From Herbaspirillum sp. Sphag64 (GTDB lineage Bacteria; Pseudomonadota; Gammaproteobacteria; Burkholderiales; Burkholderiaceae_D): a stretch of DNA of 37,949 bases. Below are positions 8,974-17,324 of this stretch, in pieces. The notes beneath the pieces are model-generated. The model had not been told where the DNA came from. It was given only the letters and a program-made list of their open reading frames with translations, and ran no database searches. Numbering within the stretch: position 1 is the first letter of the stretch; every line of letters begins with the position of its first letter. The stretch spans positions 1 to 37,949 of the forward strand of contig NZ_JACHYE010000022.1 in the NCBI RefSeq assembly GCF_014192645.1, given 5' to 3'. The position numbers were made by a program, and so were the translations under genes.

Positions 8974-9309
8974 TCAGTTGGCAGGCAGAGTCACAGCCAC
9001 TCCAGCTTGCTGCGTCACTGCGGCCGAGAGGGTGGCAAACAATTCTGAGCCGTCCCGCGTGCTGATCCAGCGGGAGCCGTCATATTTGTAATGATAGCCT
9101 CCCGATTTGGCCGCCAGCCACAGCTCCTGCATGGGGGCCTGGCTGTTGACGATGATTTTGCTGGCGCTGCTGATACATTCGATTTCCAGCACATTGCCGC
9201 TGCGGCTGCATTCGACGTCCAGATCGGTATCGTCCGTAGCTTGTTCCAGCGCGGCTTCAATCGCATTAAGGGTGGAATCGGCCAGGGCCAGGAATTCTGA
9301 TTCTGTCAT
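8974..9309 (-). CDS. cyaY: Frataxin-like iron-binding protein CyaY
   Basis: A 111-aa bacterial frataxin, a cytoplasmic iron-binding protein that modulates iron-sulfur cluster assembly by IscS/IscU. The first helix is rich in acidic residues (MTESEFLALADSTLNAIEAAL, then DDTDLDVE), the iron-binding acidic ridge of the family. The later GGYHYKYDGSRWISTRDG is the conserved frataxin beta-sheet segment. ATG 9309 is preceded by GGAG six bases upstream; longer in-frame extensions read back through lptM and are not credible. It is divergent from lptM, the same arrangement as cyaY/lptM (yifL) in enterobacteria. Confidence 0.95.
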   Translation of the reverse strand: MTESEFLALADSTLNAIEAALEQATDDTDLDVECSRSGNVLEIECISSASKIIVNSQAPMQELWLAAKSGGYHYKYDGSRWISTRDGSELFATLSAAVTQQAGVAVTLPAN

Positions 9310-9349
9310 GCTACACTCCGAGACATTCATAGAAACCCGTGATTCTAAC

Positions 9350-9598
9350 GTGAAGTCCTCAATTCTTTTTGTCTCTGGCCGCTTGTCGGCTTTTTCGACG
9401 GCCTTTTCGGCGGCGCGTTCGGTCCCTGTTGCTGCGGTGCTGCTGCTGTCGCTGGCAGGTTGTGGCCAGCGCGGCCCACTGTATTTGCCCAAACCGCCCG
9501 AACATCCCCTCCAGACAACGCCTGCAGCGCAATCGACACCAGCAGTCAATCAGTCCGATGATGCCGCCAAGGCATCACGTGCAACACCCTCCAACTAA
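9350..9598 (+). CDS. lptM: LPS translocon maturation chaperone LptM (YifL-like lipoprotein)
   Basis: Small outer-membrane lipoprotein. The lipobox LAGC precedes the family signature GQRGPLYLP, and a Pro/Ala/Gln-rich tail follows. In E. coli LptM helps LptD fold and form its disulfides in the LPS transport machine. The start is uncertain. GTG 9350 gives a plausible signal peptide beginning (M)KSSILFVSGR, with the hydrophobic core VPVAAVLLLSLAGC; ATG 9308 would give a longer N-region and overlap cyaY's start. No clear ribosome-binding site is seen for either. lysA starts 6 bp after the stop, so the two are co-transcribed. Confidence 0.8.
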   Translation: MKSSILFVSGRLSAFSTAFSAARSVPVAAVLLLSLAGCGQRGPLYLPKPPEHPLQTTPAAQSTPAVNQSDDAAKASRATPSN

Positions 9599-9604
9599 GC
9601 CCTT

Positions 9605-10888
9605 ATGTCTCATTTTTCTTATCGCGACGGCATTTTGCATGCCGAGAATCTGCCATTGACAACCTTGGCCAGCCAATTCGGCTCGCCCCTGTATGTCTAT
9701 TCCAAGGCGGCGCTGACTGCCAATTACCTGTCCTACGCCGATGCCTGCAAGCGCAATGGCCGTGATGCTGATGGCGCGTTGGTCTGCTATTCGGTCAAAT
9801 CCAATTCCAACCTGGCAGTATTGAATCTGCTCGGCAAGCTGGGCTCGGGCTTTGACATCGTCTCCGGTGGTGAACTGCTGCGTGTGATTGCGGCCGGTGG
9901 TGATCCACGCAAGGTGATTTTCTCAGGCGTCGGTAAAGGCCGCGATGAAATGCGGCTGGCACTGCAACATGACATTCTGTGTTTCAACGTTGAATCCATT
10001 CCTGAAATTCACCGTCTCAACGACGTCGCTGGCGAGTTGGGCAAGCGCGCCCGTGTCTCGCTGCGGGTCAACCCGAATGTGGATGCCAAGACCCATCCCT
10101 ACATTTCCACCGGCCTCAAGGAAAACAAGTTCGGCGTCGCCTATGAAGATGCCTTGGGCTGCTACCGTACTGCCGTAGCATTGCCGCATATCGAAGTGGT
10201 CGGCATTGACTGCCATATCGGCTCGCAACTGCTTGACGATGCGCCGCTGCTGGAAGCACTGGATAAGGTGATTGAGCTGATCGATCAGCTCGAAGCAGAG
10301 CAGATCCACATCCATCACCTCGACATCGGTGGTGGCATCGGTATCACCTACGACGACGAGCAACCCGTTGCCGTGGGCGATTATCTGAGCCGCCTGTTTG
10401 CCCGCGTGGATGCCTGGCGCGAGCAAAAATATGCCGGTGCACCGATCAAGGTCATGTTTGAGCCGGGGCGCTCCATCGTTGGCAATGCCGGTCTGCTGAT
10501 CACCGAAGTGCAATACCTCAAGCATGGTGAGGGCAAGAATTTTGCCGTCGTCGATGCTGCCATGAATGACCTGATGCGTCCGGCCCTCTATGAAGCCTGG
10601 CATGGCGTGCAAGTGGTACAGCAGCGTGCTGAGCCCGCCAAGGTTTATGACGTCGTTGGTCCGGTGTGTGAGTCGGGCGACTGGCTGGCCCGTGCGCGGG
10701 AGTTGGCCATTGCACCGGGTGATTTGCTGGCGCTGATGTCGGCCGGTGCCTATGGCATGACCATGGCTTCCAACTACAACACCCGCGGCCGTGCGGCTGA
10801 GGTGCTGGTTGACGGCGATCAGGTCCATCTGATCCGCCAACGCGAAAATCCAGCGGACCTCTTTGCGCTGGAAAAGATCGTTCCCTGA
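9605..10888 (+). CDS. lysA: Diaminopimelate decarboxylase
   Basis: PLP enzyme that makes L-lysine from meso-diaminopimelate in the cytoplasm, the last step of the pathway. The 427-aa protein has fold-type III features: the PLP lysine K65 in YSVKSNSN, HIGSQL, the phosphate-binding DIGGGIGI loop, EPGRSIVGNAG, and the second-subunit active-site cysteine C355 in VCESGDWLA. YGMTMASNYN near the end is typical for LysA. It sits 6 bp behind lptM and is closed by a strong terminator. In enterobacteria dapF occupies the corresponding position after lptM, so the locus keeps its link to lysine and DAP metabolism. Confidence 0.97.
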   Translation: MSHFSYRDGILHAENLPLTTLASQFGSPLYVYSKAALTANYLSYADACKRNGRDADGALVCYSVKSNSNLAVLNLLGKLGSGFDIVSGGELLRVIAAGGDPRKVIFSGVGKGRDEMRLALQHDILCFNVESIPEIHRLNDVAGELGKRARVSLRVNPNVDAKTHPYISTGLKENKFGVAYEDALGCYRTAVALPHIEVVGIDCHIGSQLLDDAPLLEALDKVIELIDQLEAEQIHIHHLDIGGGIGITYDDEQPVAVGDYLSRLFARVDAWREQKYAGAPIKVMFEPGRSIVGNAGLLITEVQYLKHGEGKNFAVVDAAMNDLMRPALYEAWHGVQVVQQRAEPAKVYDVVGPVCESGDWLARARELAIAPGDLLALMSAGAYGMTMASNYNTRGRAAEVLVDGDQVHLIRQRENPADLFALEKIVP

Positions 10889-10941
10889 TTCACTGATATC
10901 GACATCGGTACGACATGCGTGTCGAGCAGGACTGCTCTCTA

Positions 10942-10976
10942 AAGCTGCATTGCCTTTTGGTAATGCAGCTTTTTTC
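10942..10976 (+). terminator. Rho-independent terminator of lptM-lysA
   Basis: Perfect 10-bp stem (AAGCTGCATT 10942-10951 with 10962-10971), 10-nt loop and a T-run to 10975. It lies 54 bp after lysA's stop codon. Confidence 0.92.
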
Positions 10977-11205
10977 TTGATCGCATAGCGCCGAAATCGC
11001 GCAAAAAGTGTATCGCTCATACACCCCTAAAAGTTCAACATTCTCTTGTGCAAAATCGTCCCGGTACCGGGTCGCCAATTCAGGCGTGAAATTTTCTGAC
11101 AGCATGCTGTCGGCTTGCTAAAACAAGCTAATAATGCCGCTATAATGCGCGGTTTTGGCTTGCCAAGTGCGCCGTTATCATTCCTCTATTGTCTAAGGAA
11201 CACCT
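10977..11205 (+). promoter_or_regulatory. Upstream region of the sodium:solute symporter
   Basis: No gene is seen in this stretch. A perfect TATAAT at 11141-11146 is the likely -10 box; TTGCTA at 11115-11120 is the nearest -35-like sequence but its 20-bp spacing is long, so an activator may be needed. A weak dyad (AGCATGCT) lies at 11101-11108. AAGGA just before the ATG at 11206 is the ribosome-binding site. Confidence 0.5.
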
Positions 11206-12642
11206 ATGAATGCCCTGATTTGGTTCGTCATTCTGTATTGGGTAATTTCAGTCGGCATCGGTCTGTATGCAACCAAGTTCGTCAAGAGTTCCAAGGACTA
11301 TGCAGTCGCTGGACGGGCCTTGCCGATGTCGGTCGTGACCGCCACCGTGTTCGCGACCTGGTTTGGCTCCGAAGCCGTACTGGGCGTGTCTTCGACATTC
11401 CTGCAAGAAGGCCTCAGCGGTATCGTGGCGGACCCGTTCGGCTCGTCGCTGTGCCTGATCCTGGTCGGCCTGTTTTTTGCCCGCCCCTTGTACCGGATGA
11501 ACCTGCTGACCATCGGTGACTACTACAAGAAGCGCTTCGGTCGCGCGGTCGAGATGCTGGTCACCATCTGTATCGTGATTTCCTACCTGGGCTGGGTGGC
11601 GGCGCAGATCAAGGCGCTTGGTCTGGTCTTCAATGTTGTCTCGGGCGGTGCCATTTCGATGCATCTAGGCATGATCATTGGCGCTGGCAGCGTGCTGATC
11701 TACACCCTCATGGGCGGCATGTGGGCGGTGGCAATCACCGACTTCCTGCAGATGATCATTGTGGTGGTCGGCATGCTCTACATTGGCTGGCATGTTTCAG
11801 GCATGGTCGGTGGCGCCGACGTGGTGATCAAACATGCCGCTGCCGCTGGCAAGTTCAATTTCTGGCCACAACCGACGCCCAAGGAGCTGCTGTGGTTTTT
11901 CGGTGCCTGGATCACCATGATGCTGGGTTCGATCCCGCAGCAGGACGTGTTCCAGCGGGTCATGTCGTCCAAGAGCGAAAAGGTTGCGGTACGTGCCTCC
12001 GTGCTGGGTGGCGTGATTTATTTCTGTTTCGTGTTCATTCCGATTTTCCTGGCGTATTCGGCAACCTTGATTGACCCTAAGATGGTCGCTGACCTGATCG
12101 ACAAGGATCCGCAACTGATCCTGCCGACACTGATCATGCAAAAAATGCCGGTATTCGCCCAGGTGATGTTCTTCGGCGCCCTGTTGTCGGCAATCAAGAG
12201 TTGCGCCAGCGCGACTTTGCTGGCGCCATCGGTCACCTTCACTGAAAACGTGATCAAGGAATTCCGGCCCTGGAAGAACGACCGTGAGTTTCTCTTCACC
12301 ATGCGCGTAGTTGTATTGCTGTTCACGATCGCGGTGACTTCGCTGGCCCTGAACAGTCAGTCAAGCATTTACCAGATGGTGGAAAACGCCTACAAGGTGA
12401 CGCTGGTCGCGGCCTTTGTACCGCTGGCCTTTGGCGTCTACTGGAAGCGTGCCACCCGTCAGGGGGCGCTGGCGGCGATGATTCTCGGTCTGGCATCGTG
12501 GATCTTCATGGAGTTTCAGGCACCGGAAGGGATGTGGCCGCCGCAAGTCGTTGGTTTGTTGTTCAGCCTGGGTGGCATGATCGTTGGTTCGCTGTTGCCA
12601 CAGGCCGTCGCGCCAGTGCCTCAGCATGCGCAGCCGCAATAG
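11206..12642 (+). CDS. Sodium:solute symporter (SSS family)
   Basis: A 478-aa polytopic inner-membrane protein with about 13 hydrophobic segments. The N-terminus shows the SSS pattern: a first helix, then SKDYAVAGRALPMSVVTATVFATWFGSEAVLGVSS, where the AGR-LP motif and the broken helix carrying the Na+ site are typical. Later features are DYYKKRFGR, IYTLMGGMWAVAITDFLQ and SIPQQDVFQRVMSSKS. The family couples Na+ to uptake of proline, pantothenate, organic acids, sugars or choline-like solutes. The substrate cannot be read from the sequence; the gene stands alone. Start ATG 11206 has an AAGGA site. Confidence 0.9.
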   Translation: MNALIWFVILYWVISVGIGLYATKFVKSSKDYAVAGRALPMSVVTATVFATWFGSEAVLGVSSTFLQEGLSGIVADPFGSSLCLILVGLFFARPLYRMNLLTIGDYYKKRFGRAVEMLVTICIVISYLGWVAAQIKALGLVFNVVSGGAISMHLGMIIGAGSVLIYTLMGGMWAVAITDFLQMIIVVVGMLYIGWHVSGMVGGADVVIKHAAAAGKFNFWPQPTPKELLWFFGAWITMMLGSIPQQDVFQRVMSSKSEKVAVRASVLGGVIYFCFVFIPIFLAYSATLIDPKMVADLIDKDPQLILPTLIMQKMPVFAQVMFFGALLSAIKSCASATLLAPSVTFTENVIKEFRPWKNDREFLFTMRVVVLLFTIAVTSLALNSQSSIYQMVENAYKVTLVAAFVPLAFGVYWKRATRQGALAAMILGLASWIFMEFQAPEGMWPPQVVGLLFSLGGMIVGSLLPQAVAPVPQHAQPQ

Positions 12643-12744
12643 GGGCAATCGCTACCAGTCTTTTGTGATGAATCTGGCAATGCGGTGATGCGACGCAGGT
12701 GGTCACTTTGTGGCATTCATTGGTCGCCCCGCGGTAGAATCGTA

Positions 12745-12780
12745 AAAAGCCCTGAAAAACCTTTATAATTCAGGGTTTTG
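12745..12780 (+). terminator. Probable terminator after the symporter gene, with an embedded TATAAT
   Basis: Arms AAAAGCCCTGAA (12745-12756) and TTCAGGGTTTT (12769-12779) pair with one G-U around a 12-nt loop, with T-rich sequence following. TATAAT at 12764-12769 inside it could be the -10 box for fmdB. The two roles are not exclusive and cannot be separated by eye. Confidence 0.5.
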
Positions 12781-12802
12781 GACGATTTTTGCGGAGTTTT
12801 TC

Positions 12803-13168
12803 ATGCCAATTTACGCGTATCGCTGCGAGGCCTGTGGGTTTGCCAAGGATGTGCTGCAAAAGATATCTGACGACCCGTTGACCGTTTGCCCATCCTGCAA
12901 TCAAGACAGCTTCAAAAAACAGCTCACCGCCGCCGGCTTTCAGCTCAAGGGCTCAGGCTGGTATGTGACCGATTTCCGTGGGAACGGTAGCGGTACCGCC
13001 AACAGCAGTGGCGCCACTGGTACTGCCTTGCCAGCCAGAGAGCCTGGAGCGGCAGCGTCAGCTACGACGGCACCACCAGCACCAGCCCCGGCCGCTGCGG
13101 CGGCAGCTGCAGCGCCTGCACCAGCTGCTGCATCCAGTGCACCTGGTGCACCGAGTAGCACCTCCTGA
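12803..13168 (+). CDS. FmdB family zinc-ribbon protein
   Basis: The 121-aa protein opens with the FmdB zinc ribbon: MPIYAYRCEACG, with two CxxC pairs (C8/C11 and C29/C32), followed by FKKQLTAAGFQLKGSGWYVTDF. The family was named after a regulatory protein of methylotrophs, and its general role is not settled. From about residue 65 the protein turns into a low-complexity Ala/Pro/Ser tail including a run of eight Ala. It heads the conserved cluster fmdB-DUF502-aspS, with 17 bp to the next gene. Confidence 0.9.
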   Translation: MPIYAYRCEACGFAKDVLQKISDDPLTVCPSCNQDSFKKQLTAAGFQLKGSGWYVTDFRGNGSGTANSSGATGTALPAREPGAAASATTAPPAPAPAAAAAAAAPAPAAASSAPGAPSSTS

Positions 13169-13185
13169 GCCCACCATCTAAGATC

Positions 13186-13818
13186 ATGCGCAAATATTTC
13201 ATCACCGGCCTGCTGATTCTGGTACCCCTGGCCATCACGTTATGGGTACTTAATCTAATCATCAGCACCATGGATCAGTCGCTGTTGCTACTGCCCGTCA
13301 GCTGGCGGCCGGAAGCGCTGATCGGTTTTCGCATTCCCGGTCTGGGCAGCATCCTGACGCTGTTGATCATTTTCCTGACCGGGGTTGCCACGCGCAACTT
13401 CATCGGGCGTCAGGTGGTGCGTCTGTGGGAAGGTTTGCTGACCCGGATTCCAGTCGTCAAGTCGATCTACTCCAGCGTCAAGCAAGTCTCGGATACGCTT
13501 TTTTCCTCGTCCGGCAATGCCTTTCGCAAGGCGATGCTGGTGCAGTATCCGCGTCAGGGCTCCTGGACTATCGCGTTTCTGACGGGGACGCCCGGTGGTG
13601 AGGTCGCCAATCATCTGGCAGGCGACTACGTCAGCCTGTATGTGCCGACCACACCCAACCCGACTTCCGGATTTTTCCTGATGGTGCCGCGAGTCGACAC
13701 CATCGAGCTCGACATGAGCGTCGACGAAGCGCTCAAGTACATCGTCTCCATGGGAGTGGTGGCTCCCGAACTGGCCGACAAGAAAGTGAATACCCCGGGC
13801 GTAGCCAAAGCAGGCTGA
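13186..13818 (+). CDS. DUF502 family integral membrane protein
   Basis: A 210-aa inner-membrane protein. The start MRKYFITGLLILVPLAITLWVL is a transmembrane helix, and a second follows at about residues 55-70 (GSILTLLIIFLTGVATRNFIG). The family core is RIPVVKSIYSSVKQVSDTLFSS, then a soluble domain with VPTTPNPTSGFFLMVPRVD and SVDEALKYIVSMGV. Function is unknown. It lies between fmdB and aspS as in many beta- and gammaproteobacteria, so it is probably co-transcribed with them. Confidence 0.92.
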   Translation: MRKYFITGLLILVPLAITLWVLNLIISTMDQSLLLLPVSWRPEALIGFRIPGLGSILTLLIIFLTGVATRNFIGRQVVRLWEGLLTRIPVVKSIYSSVKQVSDTLFSSSGNAFRKAMLVQYPRQGSWTIAFLTGTPGGEVANHLAGDYVSLYVPTTPNPTSGFFLMVPRVDTIELDMSVDEALKYIVSMGVVAPELADKKVNTPGVAKAG

Positions 13819-13902
13819 TCCAGCTGATCAGGCTGTACGCCCAGGCCCTCACCAAACAACACCTGAAAACTGACTCAAATACACTGTAACCGGAACCTGA
13901 AT

Positions 13903-15708
13903 ATGTCCATGCGAACTCAATACTGCGGTCTCACAACAGAGGCCCTGCTCGGCCAAACCGTCAGCCTGTGCGGCTGGGTCCACCGTCGTCGCGATCACGG
14001 TGGCGTGATCTTCATCGACCTGCGCGATCGCGAAGGTCTGGTACAAGTGGTCTGTGATCCGGATCGCGCTGACGTCTTCAAAAATGCTGAAGCCGTGCGT
14101 AACGAATTCTGTCTGCGTATCACCGGTGTGGTGCGTAGCCGTCCGGAAGGCACCTCCAATGCCAACCTGACTTCGGGCAAGATCGAAGTACTGGCCCATG
14201 CGCTGGAAGTGTTGAATCCATCGGTGACGCCACCGTTCCAGCTCGACGACGACAACCTGTCCGAAACCACCCGCCTGACTCACCGTGTGCTGGACCTGCG
14301 CCGTCCGCAAATGCAAAACAATCTGCGTCTGCGTTACAAGGTCGCCATGGAAGTGCGCAAGTTCCTCGACGAGCAAGGTTTCATCGATATCGAAACCCCG
14401 ATGCTCACCAAGTCCACTCCGGAAGGCGCACGTGACTATCTGGTGCCTTCACGTGTCAACGCCGGCGAATTTTTCGCCCTGCCGCAATCGCCACAATTGT
14501 TCAAGCAATTGCTGATGGTGGCCAACTTTGACCGTTATTACCAGATCACCAAGTGCTTCCGCGATGAAGACCTGCGCGCTGATCGTCAGCCAGAATTTAC
14601 CCAGATCGACTGTGAAACCTCGTTCCTCAACGAGCAGGAAATTCGGGATCTGTTCGAAGGCATGATTCGTCTGGTATTCAAGAAGGCACTCGACATCGAT
14701 CTGCCGAACCCATTCCCGGTCATGGACTTTGCCACTGCCATGGGCATGTATGGTTCGGACAAGCCGGACATGCGCGTCAAGCTGGAATTCACTGAACTGA
14801 CCGACGTCATGAAGGATGTCGAGTTCAAGGTCTTCTCGGGCGCTGCCAACAGTGAAGGTGGCCGTGTGGTCGGCCTGCGCGTGCCAGGTGGTGCTGACAT
14901 GCCACGTTCCGAAATCGATGCCTACACCCAGTTTGTCGCCATCTACGGCGCCAAGGGTCTGGCCTACATCAAGGTCAATGAAAAGGCCAAGGGCCGTGAT
15001 GGTCTGCAATCGCCGATCGTCAAGAACCTGCACGATGCCGCCCTGACCGCGATCATCGAAAAGACCGGCGCGCAAGACGGCGACCTGATTTTCTTTGGTG
15101 CCGACAAGGCCAAGGTGGTCAACGATGCCATCGGCGCGCTGCGCGTGAAGATTGGTCACAGCGACTTCGGCAAGAAGAACGGTTTGTTCGACGACGCCTG
15201 GCGTCCGCTGTGGGTGGTCGACTTCCCGATGTTCGAATACGACGAAGACAATCAACGCTGGGTTGCCCTGCATCATCCGTTCACTTCGCCTAAGGATGGC
15301 CACGAAGACTTCATCTCGACCAATCCGGGCGCGGCGATTGCCAAGGCCTACGACATGGTCCTCAATGGCTGGGAACTGGGCGGCGGTTCGGTCCGTATCC
15401 ATCGCGCCGATGTGCAGAGCAAGGTATTCCGCGCGCTGAAGATCGACGACGAAGAAGCACGCCTGAAGTTCGGCTTCCTGCTCGACGCATTGCAATACGG
15501 TGCGCCCCCACACGGCGGTATCGCCTTTGGTCTGGACCGTCTGGTCACCATGATGGCCGGTGCTGAATCGATCCGTGACGTCATTGCCTTCCCCAAGACC
15601 CAACGTGCACAGTGTCTGTTGACCCAGGCACCATCGGCGGTCGACGAGAAGCAACTGCGCGAACTGCATATCCGTTTGCGTAACGCAGAACCTGTCATCA
15701 AGGCTTGA
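13903..15708 (+). CDS. aspS: Aspartyl-tRNA synthetase (probably non-discriminating, Asp/Asn)
   Basis: A 601-aa class II synthetase that charges tRNA-Asp in the cytoplasm. An N-terminal OB-fold anticodon domain ([21 protein letters not shown]) is followed by the catalytic core with motif 2 ([18 protein letters not shown]), a bacterial GAD insertion (about 280-430), and motif 3 ([11 protein letters not shown]). The anticodon domain has His32 in RRDHGG and Gly83 in RPEGT. These match the His31 and Gly82 linked to tRNA-Asn recognition in the Pseudomonas aeruginosa enzyme, so mischarging tRNA-Asn for GatCAB to amidate is likely. ATG 13909 is an alternative start. Third gene of the fmdB cluster. 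Confidence 0.97.
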   Translation: MSMRTQYCGLTTEALLGQTVSLCGWVHRRRDHGGVIFIDLRDREGLVQVVCDPDRADVFKNAEAVRNEFCLRITGVVRSRPEGTSNANLTSGKIEVLAHALEVLNPSVTPPFQLDDDNLSETTRLTHRVLDLRRPQMQNNLRLRYKVAMEVRKFLDEQGFIDIETPMLTKSTPEGARDYLVPSRVNAGEFFALPQSPQLFKQLLMVANFDRYYQITKCFRDEDLRADRQPEFTQIDCETSFLNEQEIRDLFEGMIRLVFKKALDIDLPNPFPVMDFATAMGMYGSDKPDMRVKLEFTELTDVMKDVEFKVFSGAANSEGGRVVGLRVPGGADMPRSEIDAYTQFVAIYGAKGLAYIKVNEKAKGRDGLQSPIVKNLHDAALTAIIEKTGAQDGDLIFFGADKAKVVNDAIGALRVKIGHSDFGKKNGLFDDAWRPLWVVDFPMFEYDEDNQRWVALHHPFTSPKDGHEDFISTNPGAAIAKAYDMVLNGWELGGGSVRIHRADVQSKVFRALKIDDEEARLKFGFLLDALQYGAPPHGGIAFGLDRLVTMMAGAESIRDVIAFPKTQRAQCLLTQAPSAVDEKQLRELHIRLRNAEPVIKA

Positions 15709-15790
15709 TATAGGTGTTGCTGTAATGAGGTAAGGATGTAATGTGATTCGGTAGTCGACAGCGCAGTTGTTGCTGTCGCGGCCACTCAAG

Positions 15791-15830
15791 AAAAGGGCGC
15801 ATGCTGAAAGGCATGACGCCCTTTTTCTTC
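15791..15830 (+). terminator. Rho-independent terminator of the fmdB-DUF502-aspS cluster
   Basis: A stem with AAAAGGGCG (15791-15799) and its complement at about 15817-15825, continued by ATGC/GCAT pairs after a small internal bulge, ends in a T-run. It lies 83 bp after aspS. Confidence 0.8.
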
Positions 15831-15879
15831 GTGCCTGCCGATCACGCTGGTATCGCGCTTTTACTATAAATTTTTTACG

Positions 15880-15912
15880 TATGCATGCGCTACAAGCATG
15901 GCCGCATGCATA
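15880..15912 (+). promoter_or_regulatory. 10-bp inverted repeat upstream of the MHS transporter (possible LysR operator)
   Basis: TATGCATGCG (15880-15889) and CGCATGCATA (15903-15912) form perfect arms around 13 bp. A third GCATG core lies between them. A TATAAA-like box sits just upstream (about 15865-15870) in an AT-rich stretch. The spacing suits a dimeric regulator, and the LysR gene two genes downstream is the obvious candidate; this is inference. The rest of the gap from 15831 to 16016 holds only this region and a GAGGGGGAG ribosome-binding site. Confidence 0.45.
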
Positions 15913-16016
15913 GATTTCATTTTTGGCTGATGCAGTGCTCCTCCTATGATTAAGCGAAGACCTGTCTGCACAACACCTACGAACGCAGCGAACACGCATT
16001 TACCTGAGGGGGAGTC

Positions 16017-17318
16017 ATGCAAGCCAATACCGCCTACGTTGCCGCACCAATTGCAGTCAGTGGTGATCAGCGTCGCCGCGCCATCATTGCCACCGTCATC
16101 GGCAATGGACTGGAATGGTTCGATTTCACGGTCTACAGTTTTTTCGCCGTCATCATTGCGAAGCAGTTTTTCCCCACCGGCAGTGAGCTGACTTCATTGC
16201 TGCTGGCAGTGGCTACCTTTGGTGTTGGATTTTTCATGCGCCCGGTGGGTGGCATCGTGTTAGGCATCTACGCTGACCGGGTAGGACGCAAGGCCGCGCT
16301 GTCCATGACCATCCTCTTGATGGCAGCCGGTACCACCCTGATCGGACTGGCGCCCACCTATGCCCAGGTTGGCATACTAGGACCCTGTATCATCGTGGTC
16401 GCCCGTCTGTTGCAGGGGTTCTCTGCTGGCGGCGAGATGGGCTCGGCAACCGCCTTCCTGACCGAGTATGCGCCAGCCAAAGAGCGCGCCTATTACTCCA
16501 GCTGGATTCAGGCCAGTATCGGTCTGGCTGTCTTGCTCGGTGCGGCTGTTGGTACCTTCGTCACCAGCAGTCTGGATGCGCAGTCACTGGCGAGCTGGGG
16601 CTGGCGCCTGCCGTTCCTGCTGGGTATCGTGATTGGTCCGGTTGGTTATTACATTCGGCACCACCTGGATGAAACGCCCGCTTTTCAGGATAGTGCTCAA
16701 AAGACCAACTCGCCGCTCAAGGAAGTATTCCGCCAATTCCCACGCGAAACTGCCGCCAGTTTTTCTATGGTGATCTTGTGGACAGTGTGTACCTATGTGC
16801 TGCTGTTTTACATGCCAACCTATTCAATCAAGGTATTGAAGCAGCCGCAATCAACTGGCTTTATCGCCGGCATGGTTGGAGGTCTGTGCATCATGATCGC
16901 CGCACCGATCGTTGGACGCATTGCTGACCGTATTGGTCGCCGGATTCTGTTGTCGGGCTCCGCACTGTTGATCCTGCTGCTGGCCTATCCCATGTTTGCG
17001 TACATCAATGCCGCACCGGGACTGTCATCGCTGCTGCTGTTTCAACTGGTGTTCGGCGTATTGATCGCCATCTATACCGCGCCGATCCTGGCCGCCTTCT
17101 CGGAACTGTTTCCCGCCAAGGTGTTGTCCACCGGCTTGTCGGTTGCCTACAACTTTGCGGTGACCATTTTTGGCGGCTTTGCCTCCTTCTTCATCACCTG
17201 GCTAATCTCGGCCACCGGCAACACCATGGCACCCGCGTTCTACGTGATGATTGCCGCTGCCATCAGCTTAATCGGCACACGTTTTGTGCGCGACCCACAG
17301 TATTTGCAACAACGCTGA
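16017..17318 (+). CDS. MFS transporter, metabolite:H+ symporter (MHS) family
   Basis: A 433-aa inner-membrane protein with about 12 helices. The first helix carries GNGLEWFDFTVYSFFAV, the MHS form of the GN-EW-DF motif. The loop after helix 2 has YADRVGRKAALS, and its counterpart after helix 8 is ADRIGRRILLSG. The family (KgtP, ShiA, CitA, ProP relatives) imports organic acids, osmolytes or aromatic acids with protons. The prolidase-like gene starts 6 bp after the stop, so the cargo is probably that enzyme's substrate; this is inference. A very strong purine-rich ribosome-binding site precedes ATG 16017. Confidence 0.9.
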   Translation: MQANTAYVAAPIAVSGDQRRRAIIATVIGNGLEWFDFTVYSFFAVIIAKQFFPTGSELTSLLLAVATFGVGFFMRPVGGIVLGIYADRVGRKAALSMTILLMAAGTTLIGLAPTYAQVGILGPCIIVVARLLQGFSAGGEMGSATAFLTEYAPAKERAYYSSWIQASIGLAVLLGAAVGTFVTSSLDAQSLASWGWRLPFLLGIVIGPVGYYIRHHLDETPAFQDSAQKTNSPLKEVFRQFPRETAASFSMVILWTVCTYVLLFYMPTYSIKVLKQPQSTGFIAGMVGGLCIMIAAPIVGRIADRIGRRILLSGSALLILLLAYPMFAYINAAPGLSSLLLFQLVFGVLIAIYTAPILAAFSELFPAKVLSTGLSVAYNFAVTIFGGFASFFITWLISATGNTMAPAFYVMIAAAISLIGTRFVRDPQYLQQR

Positions 17319-17324
17319 ATCATC

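Noticed and set aside
11115..11519. A 134-codon frame at the start of the symporter gene in another phase
   Set aside because: It begins upstream of the promoter -10 box and overlaps the symporter, whose family motifs are clear.
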